Positions 9,143 to 16,930 of a DNA stretch of 64,000 nucleotides are shown in pieces; positions within the stretch are counted from its first letter, which is position 1; each line of letters starts with the position of its first letter. The DNA is taken from positions 3,381,001 to 3,445,000 of the forward strand of contig NZ_CP041637.1 in assembly GCF_007197735.1 (NCBI RefSeq), in the 5' to 3' direction. The position numbers and the translations under genes are program-made. The notes beneath the pieces were generated by a model. The model made no database searches. It had not been told where the DNA came from and saw nothing but the letters and a program-made list of their open reading frames with translations. Source of the stretch: Formosa sediminum (lineage in GTDB: Bacteria; Bacteroidota; Bacteroidia; Flavobacteriales; Flavobacteriaceae).

Positions 9143-10111
9143 TTATTTAATTTTTCCTAGAATACGATCTAACACCCAGCTTGTATGCATAGCTGTTAAA
9201 CCTGTTGAGGGATGTGTAATGGTTGTATTTAAATGCTTATACATATTTTGAACATGATGTAACTGTATGTGTTCTGGATGAGCAATACTTAATGTTTCTT
9301 GTTTAGAGGCTGTTTCTATTTCTATTGGGGCCTCATTAAATACCGAAAAACTAATCTTTCCTTGGGTTCCGTATATCTGAACGCGATCTTCTCGCTTTTC
9401 CGATCCAAAATTCCAACTCCCTGTTCCTGTAACTCCTGTTTTATGTAACCAATTCCCGGTAACAGCATCCATAGCCGTATATAAGCCTTGCTGATTAACA
9501 GCAATACCATGGGCTGCTGTGATATCTCCTAATAAATGAATAAATAAATCTATCCCATGAGAGGCTAAATCATCAAAATAACCGCCATAGGCTATTTTTG
9601 AATCGGTACGCCAATTATAATCTCCAGATTTATCTATACTATTGGCTGGCTTACTAAAATGCCAATGTATGTGTCTAACTAATCCTATTCGGTGTTCCGA
9701 CAACCAAGTTTTAACCTGTTCAAACCTTGGTAATGAACGTCTGTAATATGCTACAAACAAGGGAATATCTTTGGTTTTAAAAGCATTATAGATACTAACG
9801 CAATCTTCAAAACTTGGTGCCATAGGCTTTTCTATACAACATATCTTACCGGCTTGGGCCACTTTTAAGGCGTATTCTGTATGAGAATCTGGTGGGGTTG
9901 CAATATAAATAGCATCGAGTTCTGGATCGTTAATTAAAGCCTCAGCATCATCATAAAATTTAGGTACACCGTGCCTCTTTGCATAGTCTGCTGCTTTATC
10001 CAAATCTCTACGCATAACAGCTTTTAAAGCAAAGCCGTCAACCTTTTTATAGGCTGGTCCACTTTTTAGTTCTGTGACGTTTCCGCATCCTAATATTCCC
10101 CAATTATACAT
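9143..10111 (-). CDS. Gfo/Idh/MocA family sugar oxidoreductase
   Basis: A cytoplasmic NAD(P)-dependent oxidoreductase of 322 residues when started at the ATG at 10111 (MYNWGILGCGNV). The longer reading frame, from 10183, would overlap the upstream permease gene by 59 bp and place a non-family extension before the Rossmann motif, so the shorter start is preferred. It leaves a 13-bp gap to the permease. Visible features are the Rossmann GCGNV, the EKP motif in CCIEKPMAPS and the C-terminal GFO_IDH_MocA barrel with GGYFDDLASHGIDL. It lies between the sugar permease and NagB-PIG-L, so it probably oxidises or epimerises an amino sugar or sugar acid. The substrate is unknown. Confidence 0.85.
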   Translation of the reverse strand: MYNWGILGCGNVTELKSGPAYKKVDGFALKAVMRRDLDKAADYAKRHGVPKFYDDAEALINDPELDAIYIATPPDSHTEYALKVAQAGKICCIEKPMAPSFEDCVSIYNAFKTKDIPLFVAYYRRSLPRFEQVKTWLSEHRIGLVRHIHWHFSKPANSIDKSGDYNWRTDSKIAYGGYFDDLASHGIDLFIHLLGDITAAHGIAVNQQGLYTAMDAVTGNWLHKTGVTGTGSWNFGSEKREDRVQIYGTQGKISFSVFNEAPIEIETASKQETLSIAHPEHIQLHHVQNMYKHLNTTITHPSTGLTAMHTSWVLDRILGKIK

Positions 10112-10124
10112 GATCTCTATATGT

Positions 10125-11459
10125 TTATCGTCTCCAACTTTTAAACTTATGTCCCCATATTGCAAAAAATAAGATGAATGCATAACAGGGGATTAAAATC
10201 CAATAACTACTGGTGGCGGCTTGTGCGATTGCCTCTGACTCTGATAAGCCTTCTGATAGTAATGATACGTTATTCAGATCAACCAGTTTTCCATATAATG
10301 GCGGAATCACTGCGCCTCCTGAAATAGCCATAACCAATAAGGCTGATGCCGTTTTTGTAAACTTCCCTAAGCCATCTAAGGTTAGAGGCCAAACGGCGGG
10401 CCAAACCAAGGCATTTGAAATACCTAAGGCTGCCACAAATAGTACTGAGGTTAGTCCTGAGGTTAATATAATGCAACAGCTAAATACGATTCCTAAAATG
10501 GCACTTATAACTAATGCCTTATGCTGCTTTAAATATTTTGGAATTAAAACAACGCCTAAACCATAGGTTAATACCATAGCCAAGAGTGTGAAGGTAGTGA
10601 AGAATTTCGCTTCCTCTGAAGAAAACCCTAGTGAAATCCCATAAGATATTATTGTATCTCCTGCAATAACTTCTGCGCCTACATAAAAAAACAAGGTTAG
10701 TACTCCTAACCATAGATGTGGATACTGAAATACACTCGTTTTTGCTGCCGTTGTTGCAGAAGTTTCTTCTGGTGTTTCTGGCTCTTCTAAATTTGGAAGC
10801 GGTGCTTTTCGTATTAAAAACCCTAAAACCAATAACACAATAGCCATGACTATATATGGAGTAACAACACTATCGGCCATAGTATTTAATAATGTTTCTT
10901 TTTCTGCTTCCGAGACGAATGCCAGTTTATCTTTTACGCCATCTATACCAGATAATAACAAGGCACCAAAAATTAAAGAGCCTAATGCGCCTGCCACTTT
11001 ATTGGCGATTCCCATTATGGCTATACGCTTGGCTGCACTTTCTATAGGTCCTAAAATAGTAATGTAAGGATTAGAAGCCGTTTGTAAGAGTGTCATCCCT
11101 AAACCTTGTATAAAAATACCTGTTAAAAACACCCAATAGGTACGGGCTTCGGCTGCGGGTATAAAGATTAAAGCTCCAAAAGCCATAACAAATAACCCTA
11201 ATGACATCCCCTTTTTATACCCTACTTTATTTATTATATAGGAAGCTGGAAGTGCCATAACTACAAATGAAATATATGAGGCTGATGCCACTAAATAAGA
11301 TTGCGCATCGGTGAGCTCGTTTATCGTTTTCATAAATGGAATTAAGGCGCCATTAATCCAGGTTACAAAACCAAAAATGAAAAATAAGCCCGCAATTATA
11401 GCTATGGCGATATGATTGGTTTGGGGTTTTGGTGCAATTGCTTCTGTTTTGTTTTGCAT
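10125..11459 (-). CDS. MFS sugar permease, FucP/NagP-like
   Basis: A 444-residue major facilitator with about 12 hydrophobic segments, of the FHS (fucose/glucose-galactose/NagP) type. Family cues are the first-helix motif FFIFGFVTWINGALIPF, the loop sequence INKVGYKKGMSLG and the TLLQTASNPYITILGP segment. It probably brings N-acetylhexosamine or a related monosaccharide across the inner membrane. It lies 30 bp downstream of the kinase gene and upstream of the oxidoreductase and NagB-PIG-L genes, an arrangement that supports amino-sugar uptake. Specificity among GlcNAc, GalNAc, fucose and glucose cannot be read from sequence. Confidence 0.88.
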   Translation of the reverse strand: MQNKTEAIAPKPQTNHIAIAIIAGLFFIFGFVTWINGALIPFMKTINELTDAQSYLVASASYISFVVMALPASYIINKVGYKKGMSLGLFVMAFGALIFIPAAEARTYWVFLTGIFIQGLGMTLLQTASNPYITILGPIESAAKRIAIMGIANKVAGALGSLIFGALLLSGIDGVKDKLAFVSEAEKETLLNTMADSVVTPYIVMAIVLLVLGFLIRKAPLPNLEEPETPEETSATTAAKTSVFQYPHLWLGVLTLFFYVGAEVIAGDTIISYGISLGFSSEEAKFFTTFTLLAMVLTYGLGVVLIPKYLKQHKALVISAILGIVFSCCIILTSGLTSVLFVAALGISNALVWPAVWPLTLDGLGKFTKTASALLVMAISGGAVIPPLYGKLVDLNNVSLLSEGLSESEAIAQAATSSYWILIPCYAFILFFAIWGHKFKSWRR

Positions 11460-11489
11460 AGGTTTATTGGTGTTAGTATGTGGGAATTA

Positions 11490-12569
11490 TTATTGTAAGC
11501 ATAATTCTAAATGCATTTGCTCGTCAAAACTTTCTATAAGCTTAAATTGATTTTTTGCACGGTCTAAATTGTGATTAGGATATTTAGTTTTATAATAAAT
11601 ATCATTATTTAGATAATCTGTTAAAAAACGCAATGCCATTATAAAAATCATAGTCTTAGCTCCTAATGGTAAATACTTAGATTCTGTTGGAGTCAATGCA
11701 TTATTAATGGTTTCTAAAAATCCTTTTTTATAAGCTTCATAATATGTTTTGTTAAATGAAACTAAATTCAAATCTTTTTCATCTTCTGCAGCTGTATTAC
11801 AAATCGTCCTAATCGCATCTCCAAAATCATAATGGATTATCCCTGGCATTACCGTATCTGTATCAATAACACATAATCCTTTATTTTCCTTGTCAAATAA
11901 TGCATTAGAGATTTTTGTATCATTATGAGTAACACGTAATCTAATAGCGCCTGAAGTTTTTAAATTCTGAAGAATATGCATTTCATCCTTCATCATTTCA
12001 ACTTTATTAATACAATCTTCAGCAATAGCTTTACGCTCATTAGTAGCTAAATTTAAAGCTTCTTTAAATTGTTTATATCTAAAGGACATATCATGAAAAT
12101 TAGGTATAACTTCTATTAATTGCTGAGTATCAAAATCTCCTGTTAAGTTCAAAAATTCTCCAAACAATTTTCCACCTTCATAAGCAACAACTTCGCTTTC
12201 CACCACATTGTGTGTGAAACTGTTAGCTATAAAAATCGATAAATTCCAATAATTTCCTTTCTCATCTATATAATACGACACTCCACTTGATGTAGGAATA
12301 AAGGTTAAAACCCTTCTATGAAGATCTGATTTATTTAGATTTTGAAACTTAGATTTTAAATGATTGCTAATTGCAACCTTATTAGATATTAATCCTGGTA
12401 CATCTTTAAAAACTTCATGATTTATACGTTGTAAAACAAAAGCTTTATCTGTATGTGTTGTTATAAGATAGGAATCGTTGATATGGCCTGACACTAATTC
12501 TTTAGAAGAACGATAGTTTGAAAGATGCTCAAATTGATTAAATATATTTTCTATTTTATTTTTATTCAT
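11490..12569 (-). CDS. Aminoglycoside-phosphotransferase-fold sugar kinase, NahK/AmgK-like
   Basis: A 359-residue APH-fold kinase. The Brenner motif is HNDTKISN with H215, D217 and N222, and the metal-binding Asp is in VIDTDT (236-238), the pattern of N-acetylhexosamine 1-kinase (NahK) and AmgK. Homologues are often mislabelled mucin desulfatase. It would phosphorylate GalNAc or GlcNAc at the anomeric carbon. The start overlaps the upstream nucleotidyltransferase gene by 8 bp, so the two are translationally coupled, as expected for a kinase and a sugar-1-phosphate nucleotidyltransferase acting in sequence. Choline or homoserine kinase activity is a less likely alternative given the sugar context. 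Confidence 0.82.
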   Translation of the reverse strand: MNKNKIENIFNQFEHLSNYRSSKELVSGHINDSYLITTHTDKAFVLQRINHEVFKDVPGLISNKVAISNHLKSKFQNLNKSDLHRRVLTFIPTSSGVSYYIDEKGNYWNLSIFIANSFTHNVVESEVVAYEGGKLFGEFLNLTGDFDTQQLIEVIPNFHDMSFRYKQFKEALNLATNERKAIAEDCINKVEMMKDEMHILQNLKTSGAIRLRVTHNDTKISNALFDKENKGLCVIDTDTVMPGIIHYDFGDAIRTICNTAAEDEKDLNLVSFNKTYYEAYKKGFLETINNALTPTESKYLPLGAKTMIFIMALRFLTDYLNNDIYYKTKYPNHNLDRAKNQFKLIESFDEQMHLELCLQ

Positions 12570-13479
12570 CAGACCAAAGATTAGATGGGTAAATATTTGC
12601 TGCTTTTAGTTTAGATATCACATCTTGAGCTATTTTTTTATCCTCCTTATAGGTTACTCCAAACCACTTAGCATCAGATTTTAAAACCTTAACAGTTGCT
12701 ATCCCTGAATTTAAAATTTCATTTACCACACTCGGAATAAAAAATTCGGCCTTTAAATTATCTTTATTTTCTTCAAGAAATGTTTCAAATAATTGTGTAC
12801 CAAACTCAAAACATTTAGGAGTAAACCCCCAAAAATTCATTGATACAATAGTTTCTCCTGCGATAGGTATCATGTTACCGTCATCGTCTTTTCTAATAAT
12901 ACCAGAAGATGTATTTTCTATATGTAATCGTTCTGTAACATCTGTTAAAAAACCTTCAGAATTAACTTGACATTCTCCTCTTGAGACATAACCATTATCG
13001 GAAATCGTATTTTTTAGCAAATAAGCCATTGTACAAAAATTATAAGACTCTTTATCTGTTTCTTTTAAAGCTTTTGCCATAGTTAGAAAAGCTTCTCTAC
13101 CATAAAAATCGTCTGCATTAATAATTGCGAAATTTTCTTTCACCACATCTTTAGCCATTAGTAATGCATGTCCTGTACCCCAAGGTTTTTTTCGTTTTGG
13201 ATTAATATAAGCTTCAGGCACATTTTCTAATTCTTGAAACACATAATCTACTTCAGCTTTACCAGCCAATTTTTTATTAAATACTTCTCTAAATTCATCT
13301 TCAATATTTTTTCTAATAATAAACACAAATTTACCAAAGCCTGCTTGTAAAGCATCATATATGGAAAAGTCCATAATTGTATCTCCTTCTGGAGAGAATG
13401 TATCTAATTGTTTTAATCCACCATAACGGCTTCCTATTCCTGCGGCTAAAATCACTAATGTTGGTGTGTTCGAATTCAT
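12562..13479 (-). CDS. Sugar-1-phosphate nucleotidyltransferase
   Basis: A GT-A-fold nucleotidyltransferase of 305 residues. The nucleotide-binding signature AAGIGSRYGGLKQ is at residues 12-24, a variant in which GGLKQ replaces the usual P-K pair. The metal-binding Asp pair is in IINADDFYG, and EFFIPS and WFGVTY segments follow. It would join sugar-1-phosphate and an NTP to make a nucleotide sugar. It is the first gene of the salvage operon (nucleotidyltransferase, kinase, permease, oxidoreductase, NagB-PIG-L) and is divergent from the LacI gene. The two operators at 13591-13625 can serve both directions. Base (UTP or other) and sugar are unknown. MurU and UDP-sugar pyrophosphorylases are the closest functional analogues I can suggest. 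Confidence 0.85.
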   Translation of the reverse strand: MNSNTPTLVILAAGIGSRYGGLKQLDTFSPEGDTIMDFSIYDALQAGFGKFVFIIRKNIEDEFREVFNKKLAGKAEVDYVFQELENVPEAYINPKRKKPWGTGHALLMAKDVVKENFAIINADDFYGREAFLTMAKALKETDKESYNFCTMAYLLKNTISDNGYVSRGECQVNSEGFLTDVTERLHIENTSSGIIRKDDDGNMIPIAGETIVSMNFWGFTPKCFEFGTQLFETFLEENKDNLKAEFFIPSVVNEILNSGIATVKVLKSDAKWFGVTYKEDKKIAQDVISKLKAANIYPSNLWSDE

Positions 13480-13540
13480 AATATAATTTTTTATTAAGCA
13501 AAGGATCTTTGTGAAAATTTGCTTTATAGCATAATATTTT

Positions 13541-13551
13541 AAGCTAAGTTA
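13541..13551 (-). promoter_or_regulatory. Possible -7 region of the amino-sugar salvage operon
   Basis: Read on the minus strand this is TAACTTAGCTT, resembling TAnnTTTG. Its upstream edge is 40 bp from the operator at 13591, exactly the distance between the TAAATTGTACC boxes and the nearer operators at the susC2 and epimerase promoters. The spacing is the main support. Confidence 0.4.
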
Positions 13552-13590
13552 TGCATGTAAAAGCAATAAAAAAAGAAAAAAGTAATAAAA

Positions 13591-13604
13591 TGTGCTCGAG
13601 CACA
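13591..13604. promoter_or_regulatory. LacI-type operator O1, divergent lacI/salvage promoter
   Basis: TGTGCTCGAGCACA, a perfect 14-bp palindrome with the central CG typical of LacI-family operators. It sits 111 bp upstream of the nucleotidyltransferase start and 66 bp upstream of the LacI start, between the divergent genes. Confidence 0.88.
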
Positions 13605-13611
13605 CATAATT

Positions 13612-13625
13612 TGTGCACGAACACA
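13612..13625. promoter_or_regulatory. LacI-type operator O2, divergent lacI/salvage promoter
   Basis: TGTGCACGAACACA, a degenerate copy of the same palindrome. Its centre is 21 bp from that of O1 (two helical turns), so both could be bound on one DNA face. Confidence 0.8.
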
Positions 13626-13657
13626 TATGTTAATGTTAAAATTAATTCAAACTTTAT

Positions 13658-13665
13658 TATATTTG
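13658..13665 (+). promoter_or_regulatory. Probable -7 box of the LacI-family gene
   Basis: TATATTTG is an exact match to the Bacteroidota -7 consensus TAnnTTTG. It ends 5 bp before the chosen ATG at 13671, so transcription could start at or very near the start codon, giving a leaderless or near-leaderless mRNA. Confidence 0.5.
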
Positions 13666-13670
13666 TACTA

Positions 13671-14714
13671 ATGAATAAGAAATATACAATAAAAGACATT
13701 GCATTACTTGCTGGAGTATCTAAAGGTACTGTTGATCGTGTACTACATAAAAGAGGTAAAGTATCGGATACAGCTCTAAAAAAAGTGACCGCTATTTTAG
13801 AAACTATCGATTACAAACCCAACCTTATTGCTCAGAATTTAAAAAATAATAAGACGTATCATATATGTGTGTTGTTACCCGATCCTAATATTGATAATTA
13901 TTGGCAAAGATGCAAGATTGGTATATTAAATGCCAGTCAGGATTTTGAGCCTTTTAATGTAATTGTTTCTATTATTGAATTTAATCCACAATTCACAGAA
14001 TCGTTTGTTGAAAATCATCAAAAAGCTTTAAAGCAAAACCCTGATGCAGTTTTACTTGCACCTCTTTTTTATAAAGAAGCTCAAACAGCAATTACAGATT
14101 ATAAAAATTTAAACATTCCTGTTTTAACATTTAATAATCAAGTAACTCCAATTACTGCAGATGGATTTGTTGGTCAGGATTTAATACAAAGTGGCCGTGT
14201 AGCCGCTAGATTATTTGAAACAACAATTAGATCAGGTCATATTACTATTATTCATATAAATGAAGACATATCTAATGCAAAACACATGCAAGAGAAAGAA
14301 AGTGGATTTAGAACTTATTTTGAAAGTAAGGAAGAGAACGCTTTTAAAATATCTACATTACATGTTGAAGCAGATAAATTACACGCCCTATTAACCAATT
14401 ATTTAGAAAATAACACTGACACTAAAGGCTTATTTATAACGACATCTAAATCTTACTTGGTAGCAGAAACTTTAGAAGCATTACGTATTAATGATATTAC
14501 TTTAGTAGGTTATGATTTGTTAGATTTGAATGTTAAGTATTTAAATTCAGGACACATTACGTATTTAATAAACCAAAATCCTAAACATCAAGCCCATTTA
14601 GGTGTTACTTCTTTAGCTGAACATCTTATTTATCAAAATAAAATTTCTAAAACCACATATTTACCTTTAGATATCATAAATTCTGAAAATGTTAAGCAAT
14701 ACATTACCAATTAA
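13671..14714 (+). CDS. LacI-family transcriptional regulator of the PUL
   Basis: A 347-residue regulator when started at 13671 (MNKKYTIKDIALLAGVSKG). A longer frame begins at 13551, but its extra 40 residues are encoded across the two operators and do not look like protein, so the shorter start is chosen. Residues 4-50 are the LacI HTH (IKDIALLAGVSKGTVDRVLH), 50-62 the hinge helix (PNLIAQNLKNN) and the rest a periplasmic-binding-protein-like sensor domain (HICVLLPDPN ... GFVGQDL). It probably binds TGTGCTCGAGCACA-type sites at its own promoter and four others here. The inducer is unknown; a monosaccharide or disaccharide from the polymer is expected. A LacI protein here, not a hybrid two-component sensor, is unusual for GAG loci of Bacteroides. 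Confidence 0.92.
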   Translation: MNKKYTIKDIALLAGVSKGTVDRVLHKRGKVSDTALKKVTAILETIDYKPNLIAQNLKNNKTYHICVLLPDPNIDNYWQRCKIGILNASQDFEPFNVIVSIIEFNPQFTESFVENHQKALKQNPDAVLLAPLFYKEAQTAITDYKNLNIPVLTFNNQVTPITADGFVGQDLIQSGRVAARLFETTIRSGHITIIHINEDISNAKHMQEKESGFRTYFESKEENAFKISTLHVEADKLHALLTNYLENNTDTKGLFITTSKSYLVAETLEALRINDITLVGYDLLDLNVKYLNSGHITYLINQNPKHQAHLGVTSLAEHLIYQNKISKTTYLPLDIINSENVKQYITN

Positions 14715-14746
14715 CACTCGTTTTTGTAAATAACACATTTTATATA

Positions 14747-14783
14747 AAAAGCGGTTTCAAAACCGAAATTTTGAAACCGCTTT
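14747..14783. terminator. Bidirectional terminator between lacI and the DUF4861 gene
   Basis: A near-perfect inverted repeat, AAAAGCGGTTTCAAAA (14747-14762) with TTTTGAAACCGCTTT (14769-14783), around a 6-nt loop. A- and T-rich flanks suit termination from both converging genes. Confidence 0.88.
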
Positions 14784-14798
14784 CAATTCGTTTTGTTC

Positions 14799-15989
14799 TT
14801 ATTTATTAAATGTAACTTCTAATGGTGTGTTTATTTTCTGTGAAAATTCACGTAAATACGTCTCCCATGAAGCTTTGGTTGGATATTGTTGTGACTCCTT
14901 CCAAGCAAAACCAGCGTAATATACGACTTTATTATCATTCACCTTAAGTTGTGCGTAGAGATTACTTCTATCTTTCATCGAGGTTACATAATACTCTGAT
15001 GATTGCATCAGACCTATTGGAGCTACTACTGCCGTACCTAATTCTGAATTGAAATAATTAGATTCCCAATATGAAATCCATCCTTCTGATACGGTTTCTG
15101 TTATTGTGCCTTCGTTATCATGTAAAGTTAAACCTACTGACAATTCATCTGTTCCTGATACATGTATTTCAAATCTTGACAAATTATTTCCGTAGTCTAA
15201 AGAAATGTGTTTCTCTTCTGAGATGGTTTGCCCTGCGGCATCCCAATCTGAATAATCTAATACAAAACTTGTTCGTATTGGACCTGTGGTTATTCTTTTC
15301 CAGTCTGTGAAATTTTTAGAAATATAATAGGATGTATCGATCTTTACGGCAGACCCTCCTACTCCTCGACTTGAACCTACATGAAAATTATCTAAACCTT
15401 CCCCATGATCTATATGGTAAGCTCCTGGATTTTTTGCATTCTTCGCATACCATTTATCTATAATGGGATACTCTACTTTTTTTAACCAAGCATCTATTCC
15501 GCTAGATAAAGTTCCTCCTGGTATAGAATCTTCAATCATTTTTTGAGCTTGGGGTCCGTATGTTCTAAATGCAACTTTATTGTTTTCCCAAGTATAATCA
15601 TCTGTGCGTTCTGGTACAAATCTTGAATAACAATAGGCCATAGTATCTTGCGTTGTGCTTGTGTTACTTTTAACCAATGCAAATTGTTTTTCTGATTTTG
15701 GATCTAATTCCGGTTGAAACAATAAAACATCGGATACTCCATCCTGATCCTCATCTACAAATTGAGACACTAAAATTGTTTTTGTCTCTACATCTTGTAT
15801 ACTTAAATCTTCAAAATTCTCTCCTGCCTCTAATTCTATTTCGCTTTTAGATATTTCTACAGTTTCAAAACTTCTAGATAATTCTAGCGTGTTTTTTACG
15901 GTAAATAAACGATTCTCCTTTTTTTCAGTATCGCAACTTGTACAGAGTATTGAAATTGCAATACATGTATATATACACTTATCTTTCAT
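14799..15989 (-). CDS. DUF4861 family lipoprotein
   Basis: A 396-residue exported protein with a lipoprotein signal (ISILCTSC, Cys near residue 19). It has the DUF4861 layout: an N-terminal beta region ([12 protein letters not shown]), then the conserved core [22 protein letters not shown] and the C-terminal [10 protein letters not shown] segment. DUF4861 proteins recur in pectin, alginate and GAG utilisation loci beside KduI, but I know of no firmly established activity. Its start overlaps the kduI stop by 4 bp, so the two genes are translationally coupled. The His/Asp/Glu-rich core suggests a sugar-binding or catalytic pocket (inference). Confidence 0.82.
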   Translation of the reverse strand: MKDKCIYTCIAISILCTSCDTEKKENRLFTVKNTLELSRSFETVEISKSEIELEAGENFEDLSIQDVETKTILVSQFVDEDQDGVSDVLLFQPELDPKSEKQFALVKSNTSTTQDTMAYCYSRFVPERTDDYTWENNKVAFRTYGPQAQKMIEDSIPGGTLSSGIDAWLKKVEYPIIDKWYAKNAKNPGAYHIDHGEGLDNFHVGSSRGVGGSAVKIDTSYYISKNFTDWKRITTGPIRTSFVLDYSDWDAAGQTISEEKHISLDYGNNLSRFEIHVSGTDELSVGLTLHDNEGTITETVSEGWISYWESNYFNSELGTAVVAPIGLMQSSEYYVTSMKDRSNLYAQLKVNDNKVVYYAGFAWKESQQYPTKASWETYLREFSQKINTPLEVTFNK

Positions 15990-16828
15990 TTTAATTCAGT
16001 TATTTTTGCAACATCCATATCGTTATAATCTAAGTTCTCTCCTGCCATTCCCCATATAAAGGTATAATTTGAAGTACCTGACCCAGAATGTATAGACCAT
16101 GGTGGTGAGATTATTGCCTGATCGTTCTGCATCCATACATGACGTGTTTCTTGTGGTTCTCCCATAAAATGACATACCGCTTGGTCTTCTGGAATATCTA
16201 AGTAAAAATAAACTTCCATGCGTCTATCATGCACGTGGGCTGGCATGGTATTCCAAACACTTCCTGTTTTTAATTCGGTCATTCCCATTTGAAGCTGACA
16301 GGTAGTTACAATACCTCCTATTATCATTTGGTTTACTGTTCGGTGATTGGCTGTTTCTAAAGACCCTAATTCTATTTTATTAGCATCTGATTTGCTTACC
16401 TTTTTAGTAGGATAATTAACGTGTGCTGGGGCTGAGTTAAGGTAGAATTTTGCGGGTTGATTTGCATCTTCGCTAGCAAAAACAACTTCTTTATTACCCA
16501 TACCTACATATAAGGCATCTTTTAATCCCAACTCATATTTGGTACCATCTACAGTTACAGATCCTTCTCCTCCAACATTGATAATGCCGAGTTCTCTGCG
16601 CTCTAAGAAAAAAGCAGCTTTTAAGGGGTCTATAGCTTCTAATGTTAATGCACTTGTGGTGGGTACTGCAGATCCTGCTATGTAACGGTCGTAATGGGAA
16701 TAGGTTAAATTAATACAACCTGCTGCCATTAAATTATCTATTAAAAATTCCTTGCGTAATTTTTGGGTGTCATAGGTCTTTACCGTTTCTGGACTTGACG
16801 CATAACGCGTTTCATAATTCGTACTCAT
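15986..16828 (-). CDS. kduI: 5-dehydro-4-deoxy-D-glucuronate isomerase
   Basis: A cupin-fold isomerase of 280 residues, the normal KduI length. It converts 5-keto-4-deoxyuronate, formed when an unsaturated uronate opens, to 3-deoxy-D-glycero-2,5-hexodiulosonate in the cytoplasm. All zinc ligands are visible, H198, H200, E205 and H247 in [13 protein letters not shown] and WSIHSGSG, matching the pattern of E. coli KduI shifted by two residues. Together with the lyases and GH88 it shows that the target polymer contains uronic acid. KduD, KdgK and Eda, the next steps, are not in this window. The gene is coupled to the downstream DUF4861 gene by a 4-bp overlap. Confidence 0.95.
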   Translation of the reverse strand: MSTNYETRYASSPETVKTYDTQKLRKEFLIDNLMAAGCINLTYSHYDRYIAGSAVPTTSALTLEAIDPLKAAFFLERRELGIINVGGEGSVTVDGTKYELGLKDALYVGMGNKEVVFASEDANQPAKFYLNSAPAHVNYPTKKVSKSDANKIELGSLETANHRTVNQMIIGGIVTTCQLQMGMTELKTGSVWNTMPAHVHDRRMEVYFYLDIPEDQAVCHFMGEPQETRHVWMQNDQAIISPPWSIHSGSGTSNYTFIWGMAGENLDYNDMDVAKITELK

Positions 16829-16844
16829 AGTTTATACTTTTTAA

Positions 16845-16875
16845 AAGGAGGAACTTTATTTATAAGCTCCTCCTT
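16845..16875 (-). terminator. Hairpin between the GH20 gene and kduI
   Basis: AAGGAGGA (16845-16852) and TCCTCCTT (16868-16875) form an 8-bp stem. On the minus strand it is followed by TTAAAAAG with only a short T-stretch, then the kduI ATG 17 bp later. It may be a weak terminator or attenuator, or it may affect kduI translation. Confidence 0.5.
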
Positions 16876-16930
16876 ACTTACTAACAAACAAACAAACAAA
16901 AAAAAAACTCTTTATATTTTAAATCTTCTA

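Noticed and set aside
10112-10183. N-terminal extension of the Gfo/Idh/MocA gene, overlapping the permease gene
   Set aside because: The Rossmann fold begins right after the ATG at 10111; the extra 24 residues lack family pattern and are the reverse frame of permease coding sequence.
13551-13670. N-terminal extension of the LacI-family gene
   Set aside because: It crosses both operators and the -7 box, and the HTH begins at its normal place from the ATG at 13671.
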